From: JALOLG01 sp963776935
Lineage (GTDB): Bacteria > Actinomycetota > Acidimicrobiia > Acidimicrobiales > Ilumatobacteraceae
Direction of reading: 5' to 3'
Assembly: GCA_963776935.1 (NCBI GenBank)
Contig: CAVZOP010000015.1
Location: 310,001-374,000, forward strand
Length of the DNA stretch: 64,000 nucleotides
Part shown: positions 8,846-17,931 of the stretch, piece by piece
Numbering within the stretch: the first letter of the stretch is position 1
Layout of the letters: the number at the start of each line of letters is the position of its first letter
Notes under the pieces: generated by a model
Told to the model about the DNA's origin: nothing
The model's input: only the letters and a program-made list of their open reading frames with translations
The model's database searches: none
Translations under genes and position numbers: made by a program

Positions 8846-9487
8846 ATGACGCACCCGCACTGGCCGCTGTTCGACCTCGAAGTGCGTACTCCACGAATCA
8901 GCTTGCGATACGCCGACGACGTCCTCCTGACGGAGCTGGCGACGCTGGCCGCGAAGGGGATCCACGATCCGGCGCAGATGCCGTTCGCCGTCCCGTGGAC
9001 CGACATCGAGCCACCGGAGCTCGAACGCCAGGCGTTCCGGTTCTGGTGGGGTTGTCGTGCCGAAACGTCACCCACCCGTTGGAGCCTCAATCTCGTCGCC
9101 ATCGTCGACGCCACGGTCGTGGGGACCACCAGCCTCATCGCGTCGGACTTCGCAGTGACGCGCGCGTTCGAGACCGGGTCATGGCTCGGACGCGAGTACC
9201 AGGGACAGGGGCTGGGCAAGGAGATGCGCCACGCCACGCTGCAACTCGGGTTCGACGGGTTCGGCGCTGAGCAGGCGACGACCGGCGCGTTCACCGACAA
9301 CCCGGCGTCGCTCGGTGTCACCCGTTCGCTCGGCTATGAGCCCAACGGGCGGCTGCGTCACGAGCGCCGGGGCGAGATGGTCGAGTCGTTGCGGTTCAGG
9401 ATGTCGCGTGAGCACTGGGACACGATTCGCCGCGATGACATCACGCTGCACGGTGTCGAGGCGGCGGCCGCACTGCTCGGCCTCTAG
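8846..9487 (+). CDS. GNAT-family N-acetyltransferase (RimJ/RimL-like)
   Basis: A 213-aa acetyl-CoA-dependent acyltransferase. It contains LRTPRISLRYADD-type N-terminal strand residues, VVGTTSLIASDFAVTRAFETGSWLG, and the acetyl-CoA pyrophosphate loop EYQGQGLGKEMRHATLQL (Q/R-x-x-G-x-G/A motif) at about 115-130, then SLGVTRSLGYEPNGR. This is the RimJ/RimL type that modifies protein N-termini or small amines; the substrate cannot be told. ATG at 8846 is chosen because the upstream extension is opposite the glycosylase gene and has no homology. Confidence 0.85.
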   Translation: MTHPHWPLFDLEVRTPRISLRYADDVLLTELATLAAKGIHDPAQMPFAVPWTDIEPPELERQAFRFWWGCRAETSPTRWSLNLVAIVDATVVGTTSLIASDFAVTRAFETGSWLGREYQGQGLGKEMRHATLQLGFDGFGAEQATTGAFTDNPASLGVTRSLGYEPNGRLRHERRGEMVESLRFRMSREHWDTIRRDDITLHGVEAAAALLGL

Positions 9488-9534
9488 CTGTCACGATCGG
9501 TGACGTCGTCCAGGCGCGGCGAGCGGCAGCGCGT

Positions 9535-10380
9535 TCAGGCGGACAGCCGGGCGACCAGTTCGGCGAGCGGCTCGTGGTAGTCGCGCAGCAGCGGCACTCC
9601 GGACTCCCGCAGGACCGCGTTGTCGAGCACGCCGTTGGCGGGCCGTTCGGCCGCGCGGGCCGGGACGAGGTCGACCGTGCGGATCGGTCGGACCATCGCA
9701 GGATCCTTCCCGATCGTCGCCACGACGCTGCGGACGAACTCGTACCAGGTGACCGCCCCCTGGTTCGTGACGTGATGGACGCCGGCCCGACGCTCGAGTG
9801 CGAGCCGGCGCAACATCGGGGCCAGATCGGCAGTGAACGTCGGGCAGCCGCGTTGGTCGTCGACGAACGCCAGGGTGTCGTGCTCGGCCGCCAGGCGCAA
9901 CACCGTCCGCACCATGTTCGATCCGTGCTCTCCACACACCCACGACGTGCGCACGACCGTCGCCGCCGGCCCGGCATGGCCCTCGCCGGCCAGCTTCGAG
10001 CGGCCGTACACCGAGCGCGGGTTCGGTGTGTCACGTTCGTTGTACGGACGGTCGAGCGTTCCGTCGAACACGTAGTCGGTGCTGATCGTGACGAGGTGGG
10101 CGCCGACGAGGTCGCTCGCCTCGCGGACCCAGCGCACGGCGTCGGCGTTGGCGGCGAACGCGCGGTCCGGATCACCCTCGCAGTCGTCGACCGCCGTCCA
10201 CGCCGCGCAGTGCATCACGACGTCGGGTCGGATCGCGGTCACGGCTGCTTCGACGTCGGAACGCACCGTCACGTCGAGCTGGGAGTGCGTAACGGCCACC
10301 ACGTCGTCACCCGCCGCCGAACAGTCAGCCACGACGTCGTGGCCGAGCTGCCCCCCGGCCCCGGTCACGAGGACCTTCAT
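9535..10380 (-). CDS. rmlD: dTDP-4-dehydrorhamnose reductase
   Basis: Last step of dTDP-L-rhamnose synthesis: NAD(P)H reduction of dTDP-4-keto-L-rhamnose. The protein starts MKVLVTGAGGQLGHDVV (Rossmann motif), has HCAAWTAVDDCE, ISTDYVFDGT and the catalytic YGRSKLAGE (Tyr-x3-Lys), all standard for RmlD. At 281 aa it is full length. It is the last gene of the minus-strand rml operon, about 30 bases after rmlB. Rhamnose made here probably supplies the neighbouring glycosyltransferases. Confidence 0.94.
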   Translation of the reverse strand: MKVLVTGAGGQLGHDVVADCSAAGDDVVAVTHSQLDVTVRSDVEAAVTAIRPDVVMHCAAWTAVDDCEGDPDRAFAANADAVRWVREASDLVGAHLVTISTDYVFDGTLDRPYNERDTPNPRSVYGRSKLAGEGHAGPAATVVRTSWVCGEHGSNMVRTVLRLAAEHDTLAFVDDQRGCPTFTADLAPMLRRLALERRAGVHHVTNQGAVTWYEFVRSVVATIGKDPAMVRPIRTVDLVPARAAERPANGVLDNAVLRESGVPLLRDYHEPLAELVARLSA

Positions 10381-10411
10381 ACGACGACCGCCTTTGACGA
10401 ATGTTCAGGCG

Positions 10412-11416
10412 TCACGACTTCCAGGCGCTGCCCTCGGCGACGGGCGCACGGTCACGCAAGGGCTCCCACCAGTCGCGGTTGGCGGCATACCAGTCGATCG
10501 TCTCGGCGATCCCGGCCTCCCACGCGACGGTCGGTGTCCAGCCCAACTCGCGCTCGATCTTCGACCAGTCGAGCACGTACCGGCGGTCGTGGCCGGGGCG
10601 GTCGGGCACGATCGACTTCAACGACTCCGGCTTGCCGAGGTGGGACAACACGGTGTCGGCGATCTGCTCGACGCTCTTCTCGACGCCGGTGCCGACGTGG
10701 TACGTCTCGCCGACCCGGCCGTTGCTCAGGATCATGTCGATCGCCCGGCAGTGGTCGAGGGCGTGGATCCACTCGCGGCGGTTCTGCGTCGATGCGTACA
10801 TCGGCAGTGGGAGATCCTGGAGCGCCAGCGTCGTGAAGTACGGGATCACCTTCTCGGGGAACTGGAACGGCCCGTAGTTGTTGGCGCAGTTCGTCATCGT
10901 GATCGGAAGGTGCCAGGTCTCGTAGTAGGAACGCACCACGTGATCGCCGCCGGCCTTGGATGCGTTGTACGGCGTCCGCGGTCGGTACGGGGACTCCTCG
11001 TCGAACTTCTCGTCGGTGTCGAGCGAGAGGTCGCCGTAGACCTCGCACGTCGAGACGTGGTGGAAACGGGCCACCCCGACCCGCCGGGCGGCTTCGCACA
11101 GTCCCTGTGTCCCCAACACATTGGTGCGGAAGAAGCGGGCGGGATCGATGATGGCCAGGCTGTTGTGCGATTCTGCTGCGAAGTTGACGATGCGGTCGAC
11201 GGCGTGCTCCTCGAGCACTCGCTCGATGTCCTCCGTCTCGCCGATGTCGGCATGCACGAACGTGACACCGTCGATCGCATCGACGTTCTCGCGCACGCCG
11301 GCGTACGTGAGCGCGTCGAGGGCGACGACGGGGTCGCCCGGGTGCTGTTCGACCCAGTACCGCACGAAGTTGGTGCCGATGAAACCGGCCGCGCCGGTGA
11401 CGAGGATGGAACCCAC
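10412..11416 (-). CDS. rmlB: dTDP-glucose 4,6-dehydratase
   Basis: Converts dTDP-glucose to dTDP-4-keto-6-deoxyglucose using bound NAD. It has ILVTGAAGFIGTNFVRYW, DALTYAG, VNFAAESHNS, the active-site strand HVSTCEVYGDL (123-130) and YNASK (Tyr150, Lys154), then NNYGPFQFPEKVIP. The usual Thr-Asp-Glu triad reads Thr-Cys-Glu, so the general-acid Asp is replaced by Cys124. GTG at 11416 is preceded by a strong GAGGAGA Shine-Dalgarno sequence, giving 334 aa; the longer upstream frame overlaps rmlC and is rejected. It is the third gene of rmlA-C-B-D. Confidence 0.9.
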   Translation of the reverse strand: MGSILVTGAAGFIGTNFVRYWVEQHPGDPVVALDALTYAGVRENVDAIDGVTFVHADIGETEDIERVLEEHAVDRIVNFAAESHNSLAIIDPARFFRTNVLGTQGLCEAARRVGVARFHHVSTCEVYGDLSLDTDEKFDEESPYRPRTPYNASKAGGDHVVRSYYETWHLPITMTNCANNYGPFQFPEKVIPYFTTLALQDLPLPMYASTQNRREWIHALDHCRAIDMILSNGRVGETYHVGTGVEKSVEQIADTVLSHLGKPESLKSIVPDRPGHDRRYVLDWSKIERELGWTPTVAWEAGIAETIDWYAANRDWWEPLRDRAPVAEGSAWKS

Positions 11417-11430
11417 GCGTCTCGTTCTCC

Positions 11431-11983
11431 TCAGGTGCGCATCGGCCAGTAGGGCCGGCGATTGGCTGGTACGTCGGCGCGCGTCGGGTTGGTGCGGTCG
11501 CGATCCGACATGACCGGGTCGGCGACGCCCCAATCGGCACCGATCACGGTGTCGTTCCACATCACGCCGAGCTCGTCGGCCGGGTTGTAGTAGCCGTCGA
11601 CGAGGTACGTCATGACCACGTCGGTCAGCGCCGCGAAGCCGTGCGCCACACCGGGCGGGATGTACACGCCGCGGTGGTCGTCACCGGAGATGTCGAAGCA
11701 TTCCGTCGCACCGTCGGTCGGGCCACCCTCGCGCAAGTCGTGCAGCACGACCCGCACGGTGCCGACCGGCACGTACCAGTAGTCGCTCTGGTGGAGGTGG
11801 TAGTGCAGCCCGACGAGCGCCCCCTGCTGCTTGTTCGACCGGTTGCGCCTGGAGCATCTCGCGCGCGCCCGGGAACCACTCGCGGCGGTAGGTCTCGATG
11901 AACAGGCCGCGCTGATCGCCGTGGATCGTGGGCTCGACGATGAAGACGCCGGCGATCCGATCGGATTCACGGATGTCAGGCAT
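11431..11983 (-). pseudogene. rmlC: dTDP-4-dehydrorhamnose 3,5-epimerase, frameshifted
   Basis: RmlC is a cupin that epimerises dTDP-4-keto-6-deoxyglucose at C3 and C5. The N-terminal frame starts MPDIRESDRIAGVFIVEPTIHGDQRGLFIETYR. The remainder, NRSNKQQGALVGLHYHLHQSD, VVLHDLREG, GVYIPPGVAHGFAAL, is one frame away. At about 11846 the strand reads cag-gcg-c-aac-cgg where the family expects Gln-Ala-Asn-Arg, so one extra C explains the shift. Both catalytic regions are intact and the rest of the operon is complete, so a sequencing error is more likely than gene death. Corrected length is about 184 aa. It starts 3 bases after rmlA. Confidence 0.88.
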
Positions 11984-11986
11984 CGC

Positions 11987-13066
11987 TCACTCGATATCGA
12001 CCTGACAATGGTCGCCGACCATGAGGCGCAACGCCCGCGGGCGGGTGCGTGATCGCGAGATCACGGCGTCACTGCCGATCAAGCTGTCCTCGAGCCGGAG
12101 GATGTCGATGATGCGGCTGTTGTCCATCACCACCGAGTGCTCGATCTCGCTGTTCGACACCTCGCATCCGTTGCCGATCGCGCTGAACGGCCCGATGAAG
12201 CTGTCGACGATGCGCGTGCCGGCGCCGACCGCAGCCGGCCCGCGGATGGTGGAGTTCACGATCTCGGCACCTGCCGCGACGACGACCCTGCCGTCGATGA
12301 CGGAGAGATCGTCGACCGCGCCGTCGATGCGATGCTCGACCTTCTCGAGCAGCAGCCGGTTCGCCTCGAGCAATGGCGTCAGCTTCCCGGTGTCGATCCA
12401 CCAGCCACTCAACAGCTCGCAGCGCACCACGTGCCGTTCGTCGATCAGCCACTGGATCGCGTCGGTGATCTCCAGTTCGCCGCGGTCGGACGGCTTGATC
12501 GAGGCGACCGCTTCGTGGATGGTGGCGTCGAACAGGTAGACACCGACCAGGGCAAGGTCGGACGGTGGGTCGTCGGGCTTCTCGACGAGGCGCACGACGT
12601 GGCCGTCGGCGTCGAGCGTGGCGATCCCGAACCGTTGCGGATCGGGCACGTGCTTCAGCAGGATCTGGGCCGAGGGTGGCGTCGATGAGTCGCGGGCAGT
12701 ACTGAACGCCGACACGAACGCCGACAGGTCCTGCTCGAGCAGGTTGTCGCCGAGGTACATCACGAACTCGTCGTCGCCGAGGAACGGGCGGGCGATGAGC
12801 ACGCAGTGGGCGAGGCCGAGCGGTGCGTCCTGGGGGATGTAGGTGATCGATGCTCCGAACGCGCTGCCATCACCGAGCGCTGCCATCACCTCGTCACGGG
12901 TGTCGCCGACGATGACCCCGATGTCGGTGATGCCGGCGTCGACCATCGCCTCGATGCCGTAGAACAGGATCGGCTTGTTGGCGACCGGGACCAGTTGCTT
13001 GGCGCGTGAGTGGGTGATCGGCCGCAACCGCGTGCCCGCACCGCCGGCCAGGATGAGTGCCTTCAT
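11987..13066 (-). CDS. rmlA: Glucose-1-phosphate thymidylyltransferase, long form
   Basis: First enzyme of dTDP-L-rhamnose synthesis, making dTDP-glucose from dTTP and glucose 1-phosphate. It has MKALILAGGAGTRLRPITHS, KQLVPVANKPILFY, YIPQDAPLGLAHCV, MYLGDNLL and RLVEKP, and the later block GWWIDTGKLTPLLEANRLLL. The last 100 residues form hexapeptide repeats (SVIDGRVVVAAGAEIVNS and on), so this is the longer 359-aa version common in Actinobacteria and Archaea, not the 290-aa E. coli RfbA type. It leads the rml operon and its start lies 90 bases from the divergent amidohydrolase. Confidence 0.9.
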   Translation of the reverse strand: MKALILAGGAGTRLRPITHSRAKQLVPVANKPILFYGIEAMVDAGITDIGVIVGDTRDEVMAALGDGSAFGASITYIPQDAPLGLAHCVLIARPFLGDDEFVMYLGDNLLEQDLSAFVSAFSTARDSSTPPSAQILLKHVPDPQRFGIATLDADGHVVRLVEKPDDPPSDLALVGVYLFDATIHEAVASIKPSDRGELEITDAIQWLIDERHVVRCELLSGWWIDTGKLTPLLEANRLLLEKVEHRIDGAVDDLSVIDGRVVVAAGAEIVNSTIRGPAAVGAGTRIVDSFIGPFSAIGNGCEVSNSEIEHSVVMDNSRIIDILRLEDSLIGSDAVISRSRTRPRALRLMVGDHCQVDIE

Positions 13067-13157
13067 GACGGGCCGCAGCCTACTGGCGGCAGCGCGGTCA
13101 CCCCCGGAGGCGACCGACGTTCGATCAGCTGGCTCGCCGGCGTACGGTTGCCAGGGC

Positions 13158-14366
13158 GTGCTGTGGTTGATGGGTGGACAGGTCTACGACGTCGGCGCCG
13201 AATCGTTTCGGCGGGCCGACGTCGGAATCGACGGTGACCGGATCTCGGCGATCCTCGACGGCGGACGACCAGGGCCCGACGATGACGTCGTGGATGTCGA
13301 CGGTGCCTGGTTGTTGCCCGGACTCATCGACTGTCACGTCCACCTCACGCAACCGACCGATGCCGGCGACCCCGCCAAGGCGTCGAGTCGATCCGACGCC
13401 GCCGTCGCGTTGTACACCGCGGCCGCCGCCGAGCGCACCGTGGCGGCCGGGATCACGACCGTGCGCGACGTCGGCGGTTGGAACTACGTCGAGATGGACG
13501 TTCGCGATGCGATCGAGGCGGGCACGCTCCGCGGGCCTCGGATGTTCCTCGCCGGCAAGCTGCTGTCGATCACGACATCGACCGTCCACTACTACCCGGG
13601 CATGTACGAGGTCGCCGACGGCGCCGACGAGGTCCGCGCCGCGGCTCGTCGGCAGTTCGCCCACGGAGCCGACCTGATCAAGGTCATGGCCACCGGGGCG
13701 ATGCTGTCGTCGGAGACGGAGGACGCGCGCGCGATCCAGTACACGCTCGAGGAGTTGAGGGCCGCCGTCGAGATCGCCCGCGACAACCACAAGCACGTCG
13801 CCGCCCACTGCCACGCGCTGGCGGGCATCGAGAACGCAGTCGAGGCGGGTGTCGACAGCATCGAGCACTGCACGTTCGCCGACGACGCGGTGCTGACACG
13901 CATGGCAGAGCAGGGCACGGCACTCGTGCCGACGATCTGCGCCGGTGAACTGCTGTTCCGCGACGTCGACGTGGTGGCGACGATGCCGGAGCACCTGCGG
14001 AAGCGGATGGCGGAGTTCAACGACGTGCACACCGCCGCCGTTCGCCGCGCCCACGAGCTCGGCGTCACGATCGCGATGGGCACCGATGCAGGCACGCCGG
14101 GCAACCACCACGGGCTGAACGCCCACGAGTGCGTGTTCCTGGTCGAGCAGTGTGGGCTCTCGCCGGCGGCGTCGATCCGATCCGCCACGCTCGACGCCGC
14201 CCGGCTCCTGCGGCAGGACCACCAGCTCGGCGTGCTCGACGTGGGCGCCTACGCCGACGTGATCGCCGTCGACGGCAACCCCCTCGACGACATCACCGAA
14301 CTGACCCGCGTGGCCGTCGTCGTCGCCGCCGGGACGGTCGTCCGCAACGATCGTGCCTCAACGTGA
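13158..14366 (+). CDS. Amidohydrolase-family metal-dependent hydrolase (imidazolonepropionase/prolidase-like)
   Basis: A 402-aa cytoplasmic hydrolase of the amidohydrolase superfamily. Metal and catalytic residues are visible: LPGLIDCHVHLTQ (HxH), ADLIKVMATGAM (the bridging Lys), VAAHCHAL and SIEHCTFAD (two further His), and IAMGTDAGTPGNHHG (the last Asp). The set LIKVMATGA with HGLNA resembles the Xaa-Pro dipeptidase and aryldialkylphosphatase-related branch. The substrate is unknown. GTG at 13158 is the most complete start; ATG at 13170 is possible. The larger upstream frame overlaps rmlA antisense and is not used. Its 3' end overlaps the convergent DinB-like gene by 9 bases. Confidence 0.82.
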   Translation: MLWLMGGQVYDVGAESFRRADVGIDGDRISAILDGGRPGPDDDVVDVDGAWLLPGLIDCHVHLTQPTDAGDPAKASSRSDAAVALYTAAAAERTVAAGITTVRDVGGWNYVEMDVRDAIEAGTLRGPRMFLAGKLLSITTSTVHYYPGMYEVADGADEVRAAARRQFAHGADLIKVMATGAMLSSETEDARAIQYTLEELRAAVEIARDNHKHVAAHCHALAGIENAVEAGVDSIEHCTFADDAVLTRMAEQGTALVPTICAGELLFRDVDVVATMPEHLRKRMAEFNDVHTAAVRRAHELGVTIAMGTDAGTPGNHHGLNAHECVFLVEQCGLSPAASIRSATLDAARLLRQDHQLGVLDVGAYADVIAVDGNPLDDITELTRVAVVVAAGTVVRNDRAST

Positions 14367-14939
14367 CGGATCGCGGCCCGTGAACGCGATGAGACGGTCC
14401 TGCTCGTTGAGCGTGCCCTCGGCGCTACCGAGCTCGAGCGCTGCGCCATAGAGGTCGGGTTGCCGCATCGTCTCCTGATCCCGCGCTACGTACCCGGCGT
14501 AGACGAGTCGCACGACGCCCGGATCGAGCGTGTCGTCGAGGCCAGCGGCGCGAGCGATGTCCCACGTGTGCACGAGCGTGTCGGCGCCCATCAGCCCGAG
14601 GTAGTCGTCGAGTGTCATCTCACCCAGCCTCGACTTGACCGGTGTTTGCAACGCGCCGCGCCGATCGGTCGCCGTCAGATAGCGGTCGCGGATCTGGCGG
14701 AACGACTCGACCGGATCGGCTCCGGCGATGGAGGCGACGTCACCGAACACGTCGACGAGAGCTCCCAGCCCGCCGCGGGCGGCGACGTTGTTGACCACGC
14801 CCATCGCGTGTCCAGCGACTTGTCGGGTGGTCCATTCCTCGCACGGTGACTGGTTCTCCCACGCGTCGGCGGGCACCGAGCGCAGCACGTGCTCGAACCC
14901 GAACAAGATCGTCGTGTACAACCGCAGGTTCTCGCTCAT
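14358..14939 (-). CDS. DinB-like / TIGR03086-type metal-dependent protein
   Basis: A 193-aa four-helix-bundle protein of the mycothiol-dependent maleylpyruvate isomerase/DinB superfamily. It has SPCEEWTTRQVAGHAMGVVN (first metal His region), DRYLTATDRRGAL, and LMGADTLVHTWDIARAAG, where the second His lies, the usual spacing of the TIGR03086 family. Such proteins often use mycothiol or bind a divalent metal; the exact reaction is not known for most. ATG at 14939 begins MSENLRLYTT; the long upstream frame is antisense to the IS element. The IS30 element starts close to its 5' end and may affect its promoter. Confidence 0.78.
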   Translation of the reverse strand: MSENLRLYTTILFGFEHVLRSVPADAWENQSPCEEWTTRQVAGHAMGVVNNVAARGGLGALVDVFGDVASIAGADPVESFRQIRDRYLTATDRRGALQTPVKSRLGEMTLDDYLGLMGADTLVHTWDIARAAGLDDTLDPGVVRLVYAGYVARDQETMRQPDLYGAALELGSAEGTLNEQDRLIAFTGRDPSR

Positions 14940-14989
14940 CCCCGGACAGTACGGCAGACGCGCGTCGTCGCCGGGAATGCGACAGTGCC

Positions 14990-16222
14990 GCGTCATGCGG
15001 CGTCTGCCCTGTCTTCGAGATGCCTTCGGCCTCCGATCGGGAGGTGTCGTGGTGGTTCGGTTTTCGGAGGAGGACAGGAAGACGATTTGGGACATGCGCG
15101 AGGCCGGTGTGCCGGTGAGGCGCATCGCCAAGCATCTGGGACGACAGAACTCGTCGCTGCGGAAGTTCATCGCCGATGCCGGCGGAAGGCATCCGACCGC
15201 GCGGGAGCACGGTGAGCTTCGGTTGTCGTTGGCGGAGCGGGAGGAGATCTCTCGGGGGCTGGCCGCTGGTTGCTCGGCTCGAATGATCGCTCGAGGGATG
15301 GGTCGATCGGCGTCGACGATCTGTCGAGAGGTGAACGTCAACGGCGGCCGGACTAAGTATCGGGCGTTGCTGGCCGATCGTGCAGCACAACGCCGGGCCC
15401 TGCGACCCAAACGAGCCAAGCTCGCTCAGTGCCGGCGGCTGCGCAACGTCGTGGAGCACAAGCTCGAGGACCTGTGGTCCCCTGAGCAGATCTCAGGGTG
15501 GTTGGCTGAGCAGTATCCGAACGACCCGGAGATGCAGGTGTCCCACGAGACGATCTATCAGTCGTTGTTCGTCCAGAGCCGAGGAGCGCTCAGGAAGGAA
15601 CTGCATTCGTGCTTGCGAAGCGGTCGGGCGATGCGCCGCGCCAAGGCGTATACGAAGGGCGGAACCGGCCAGGGTCAGATCCGCAACATGGTGATGATCT
15701 CGCAACGTCCGGCCGAGGTCGCCGATCGGGCCGTTCCTGGTCACTGGGAAGGAGACCTGATCTTCGGCAAGAAGATGACCGCGATCGGAACCTTGGTCGA
15801 GCGTCACAGCCGATACGTGATCTTGCTCAAGCTCCCCCACGGCCATAGTGCACAAGCAGTCCGCACGGCGATGACCAAGAGGATCTTGACCCTGCCCGCG
15901 CAGCTTCGCCGCTCGATCACCTGGGACCAAGGCAAAGAGATGGCCGAGCACACTCAGTTCACGATCGATACCGGTGTGCAGATCTACTTCTGTGATCCGA
16001 AGAGCCCCTGGCAACGCGGCAGCAACGAGAACACCAACGGACTGCTTCGCCAATATCTCCCGAAATCAGCAGACCTCGCCCAGTGCACCCAGCGCGAGCT
16101 CGATGCCATCGCTCGTTCACTCAACACAAGACCTCGACAGACCCTCAGCTGGATGACACCATCTCACACGTTCGCCAACGCCGTTGCGATGACCGGTTGA
16201 GGACACAGCACATTGAGGACGC
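14990..16222 (+). mobile_element. IS30-family insertion sequence (ends approximate)
   Basis: The element is defined by its single transposase gene. I could not fix the ends with confidence. Candidate terminal sequences are around AATGCGACAGTG near 14977-14988 and, inverted, around 16208-16220, but they match only partly. It sits between an intact DinB-like gene and a truncated DUF899 gene, which suggests the insertion or a later deletion removed the DUF899 5' part. Confidence 0.55.
15052..16200 (+). CDS. IS30-family transposase
   Basis: DDE transposase of 382 aa, the typical IS30 length. The N-terminus has helix-turn-helix segments (FSEEDRKTIWDMREAG with RRIAKHLGR, and LSLAEREEISRGLAAG with MIARGMGRSASTICREV). 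The catalytic core shows the first Asp in PGHWEGDLIFGK, the second in SITWDQGKEMAEH, and the Glu in SPWQRGSNENTNGLLRQYLPK. All three are present, so the enzyme may be active. GTG at 15052 has a GGGAGG ribosome-binding site 7 bases upstream and gives the family length. The longer open frame upstream is antisense to the neighbouring gene and is rejected. Confidence 0.92.
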   Translation: MVRFSEEDRKTIWDMREAGVPVRRIAKHLGRQNSSLRKFIADAGGRHPTAREHGELRLSLAEREEISRGLAAGCSARMIARGMGRSASTICREVNVNGGRTKYRALLADRAAQRRALRPKRAKLAQCRRLRNVVEHKLEDLWSPEQISGWLAEQYPNDPEMQVSHETIYQSLFVQSRGALRKELHSCLRSGRAMRRAKAYTKGGTGQGQIRNMVMISQRPAEVADRAVPGHWEGDLIFGKKMTAIGTLVERHSRYVILLKLPHGHSAQAVRTAMTKRILTLPAQLRRSITWDQGKEMAEHTQFTIDTGVQIYFCDPKSPWQRGSNENTNGLLRQYLPKSADLAQCTQRELDAIARSLNTRPRQTLSWMTPSHTFANAVAMTG

Positions 16223-16488
16223 GTGTGTTTCGCGGGCGATCAGCGGGCGCGGACATCGGCGTCGACCAGTGGCACGGGACGAACGCCGTCATCCGAGACG
16301 ACGATCGGATCTTCCGTACGTACTTCGTCCACGACCGCGGCGACGAGCAGCTGGGCAGCACGTGGAGCTACCTCGACATCACCGCCCTCGGACGCCAGGA
16401 GGAGTCGGAGGACTCGCCGGACGACCACCCGCAGACGCCGCCCTACCAGTGGTGGAACTACCACGATGCCTACGGCAACGGTGGCTGA
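16201..16488 (+). pseudogene. DUF899 thioredoxin-like protein, C-terminal remnant
   Basis: Only the last 75 or so residues of a DUF899 protein remain, with DDRIFRTYFVHDRGDEQLG, the stretch WSYLDITALGRQEESEDSPDD, and the typical tail TPPYQWWNYHDAYG. Intact family members have about 220-250 residues with a thioredoxin-like core. The missing part is not on the other side of the IS30 element, where an unrelated gene starts, so a deletion accompanied or followed insertion. There is no plausible start, hence a dead fragment. Confidence 0.75.
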
Positions 16489-16737
16489 TCACACACACGA
16501 GTAGCCGATTAGCACGACGTATCCCGAGCCGCCACATCATCGAACGCCGGTTCGCGAGCATGCCGATGAGCCGTTCGGAGCGACGCTGCCGGCCGCGGCG
16601 GTCGTCGTTCTCCGCGACGTAATAAGCGTCCCCGAGCGGCACTTCGCTGCCGGTCTCGGCGCGGCCCAGAGCGCCGCGAATCCTGACCCCTTTCGGCAAG
16701 GCGGGACCCGCAATCTCCGCCGCGTACCATGGCGGCA

Positions 16738-17628
16738 TGGGCCACGTTGTAGGGCCGATCCGGGTCGAGCCGCTGGACGCGACGTTCGGGGCGGTCGTCC
16801 GCGATGTGTTTCTCGCGGCGCGAGCGATGCGACCATCGCCGAGCTGACCGAGCTGTGGCTCGAATACGCGCTGCTCGTGTTCCCCGGCCAGCACATGACC
16901 CAGCACGAGCAGGACGAGTTCGCCCGTCGCTTCGGCGACCTCGAGTTCACGGCGACCCCGCTGACGAACATCCAACGCGATGGCACGCTCCGTTCGACTG
17001 AGCACGACCTCTCCAAGTCCCTGCGCGGCAACGAGCGATGGCACCACGACAGCACCTACATGCCCGTCCAGGCGACGGGCGCGGTGTTCACGGCGGAGAT
17101 CGTCGCGGACGAGGGCGGCGACACCGGCTTCGCCGACATGCGCGCTGCCTACGACGCGCTTGACGACGCCACGCGGGGGCGGATCGACAGCCTCGCCGCC
17201 TATCACTCCCGTCGCTACAGCATGGACCGCGCCGACCTGCACGTGAGCGATGAAGACGCCCTCCGGTACCGGCTCTACGGCTACGGCATCGACATCGAGC
17301 CGCCGCTGCGCCCGCTGGTCAAGGTTCACCCGACCACCGGCCGGCCCAACCTCCTGATCGGCCAGCACGCCCACACGATTCCCGGGCTCACGGCCGACGA
17401 GTCCGAGGCACTGCTCGACCGGCTCAACGACGACGCGTGCACGCCCCCGCGCACCTACTACCACACGTGGACGAAGGGGGATGCGGTGTTGTGGGACAAC
17501 CGGTGCCTCATGCACCGGGCGACCCCCACGATCCCGGGCAGCCCCGACGGATGTGGCACACCCGGATCGCCGGAGACCCGCCGACCGAAGCCGGTCTTGA
17601 CCACCGACCATTCACCCACCCGACCTGA
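16738..17628 (+). pseudogene. TauD/TfdA-family Fe(II)/2-oxoglutarate dioxygenase, two frameshifts
   Basis: Relics of a non-haem iron dioxygenase of the TauD type. The start is ATG 16738 (MGHVVGPIRVEPLDATFGAVV). At about 16825 the frame changes, leading to ATIAELTELWLEYALLVFPGQHMT, then ERWHHDSTYMP with the iron-binding HxD, and VLWDNRCLMHRATP with the distal His. At about 17524 a C5 run stands where C6 would restore HDPGQPRRMWHTRIAGDPP, which ends at TGA 17626. Both shifts equal single-base losses. Corrected length is about 296 aa. Lying beside an IS and a gene fragment, real decay is plausible, but homopolymer sequencing errors also fit. Confidence 0.8.
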
Positions 17629-17931
17629 GTGTCCGGGGCTCACCGGCTGGGGTACAGGGCGCGCTCGCGGCGGAGGCAGCGGGAAACACTCCACCGGATC
17701 GGGCGCGGCCGCGGGAATTGCGATGACGAAATCGGAGCAGTGTTGCCTCCCGGCTGCGTTTTGGGAGCGGATGACGACGTCAGGCCAGGATCAGACGCCG
17801 CCCCGTACGTACCGCATCAACGAGACGAAGGTCCCTGTTAGTTGGTCCGCGGCGAGCGCGATGATGCTGGTATCGGGCTCGTCCGCTTGCCTGGCCCTCG
17901 GTCAGCCAGCGGTTGCAGGAGGTGAGGGGTC
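17629..17931. other. Intergenic region upstream of the multicopper oxidase
   Basis: About 300 bases without a recognisable gene in any frame. It presumably holds the promoter of the oxidase gene. A strong ribosome-binding site (AGGAGGTG, about 17918-17925) precedes the GTG start at 17932. Confidence 0.5.

Noticed and set aside
13110..13135. Possible partial hairpin element between rmlA and the amidohydrolase gene (GGCGACCGACG and CGATCAG pieces)
   Set aside because: The arms are missing and the pieces are short enough to arise by chance.
14977..16222. Exact terminal inverted repeats of the IS30 element
   Set aside because: Only weak partial matches were found by eye, so the element ends are given as approximate.
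16379..16738. Minus-strand open frame beginning MPPWYAAEIAGP
   Set aside because: Looks somewhat protein-like but overlaps the DUF899 remnant, has no known homologue or ribosome-binding site, and may be a decayed fragment. Too weak to annotate.
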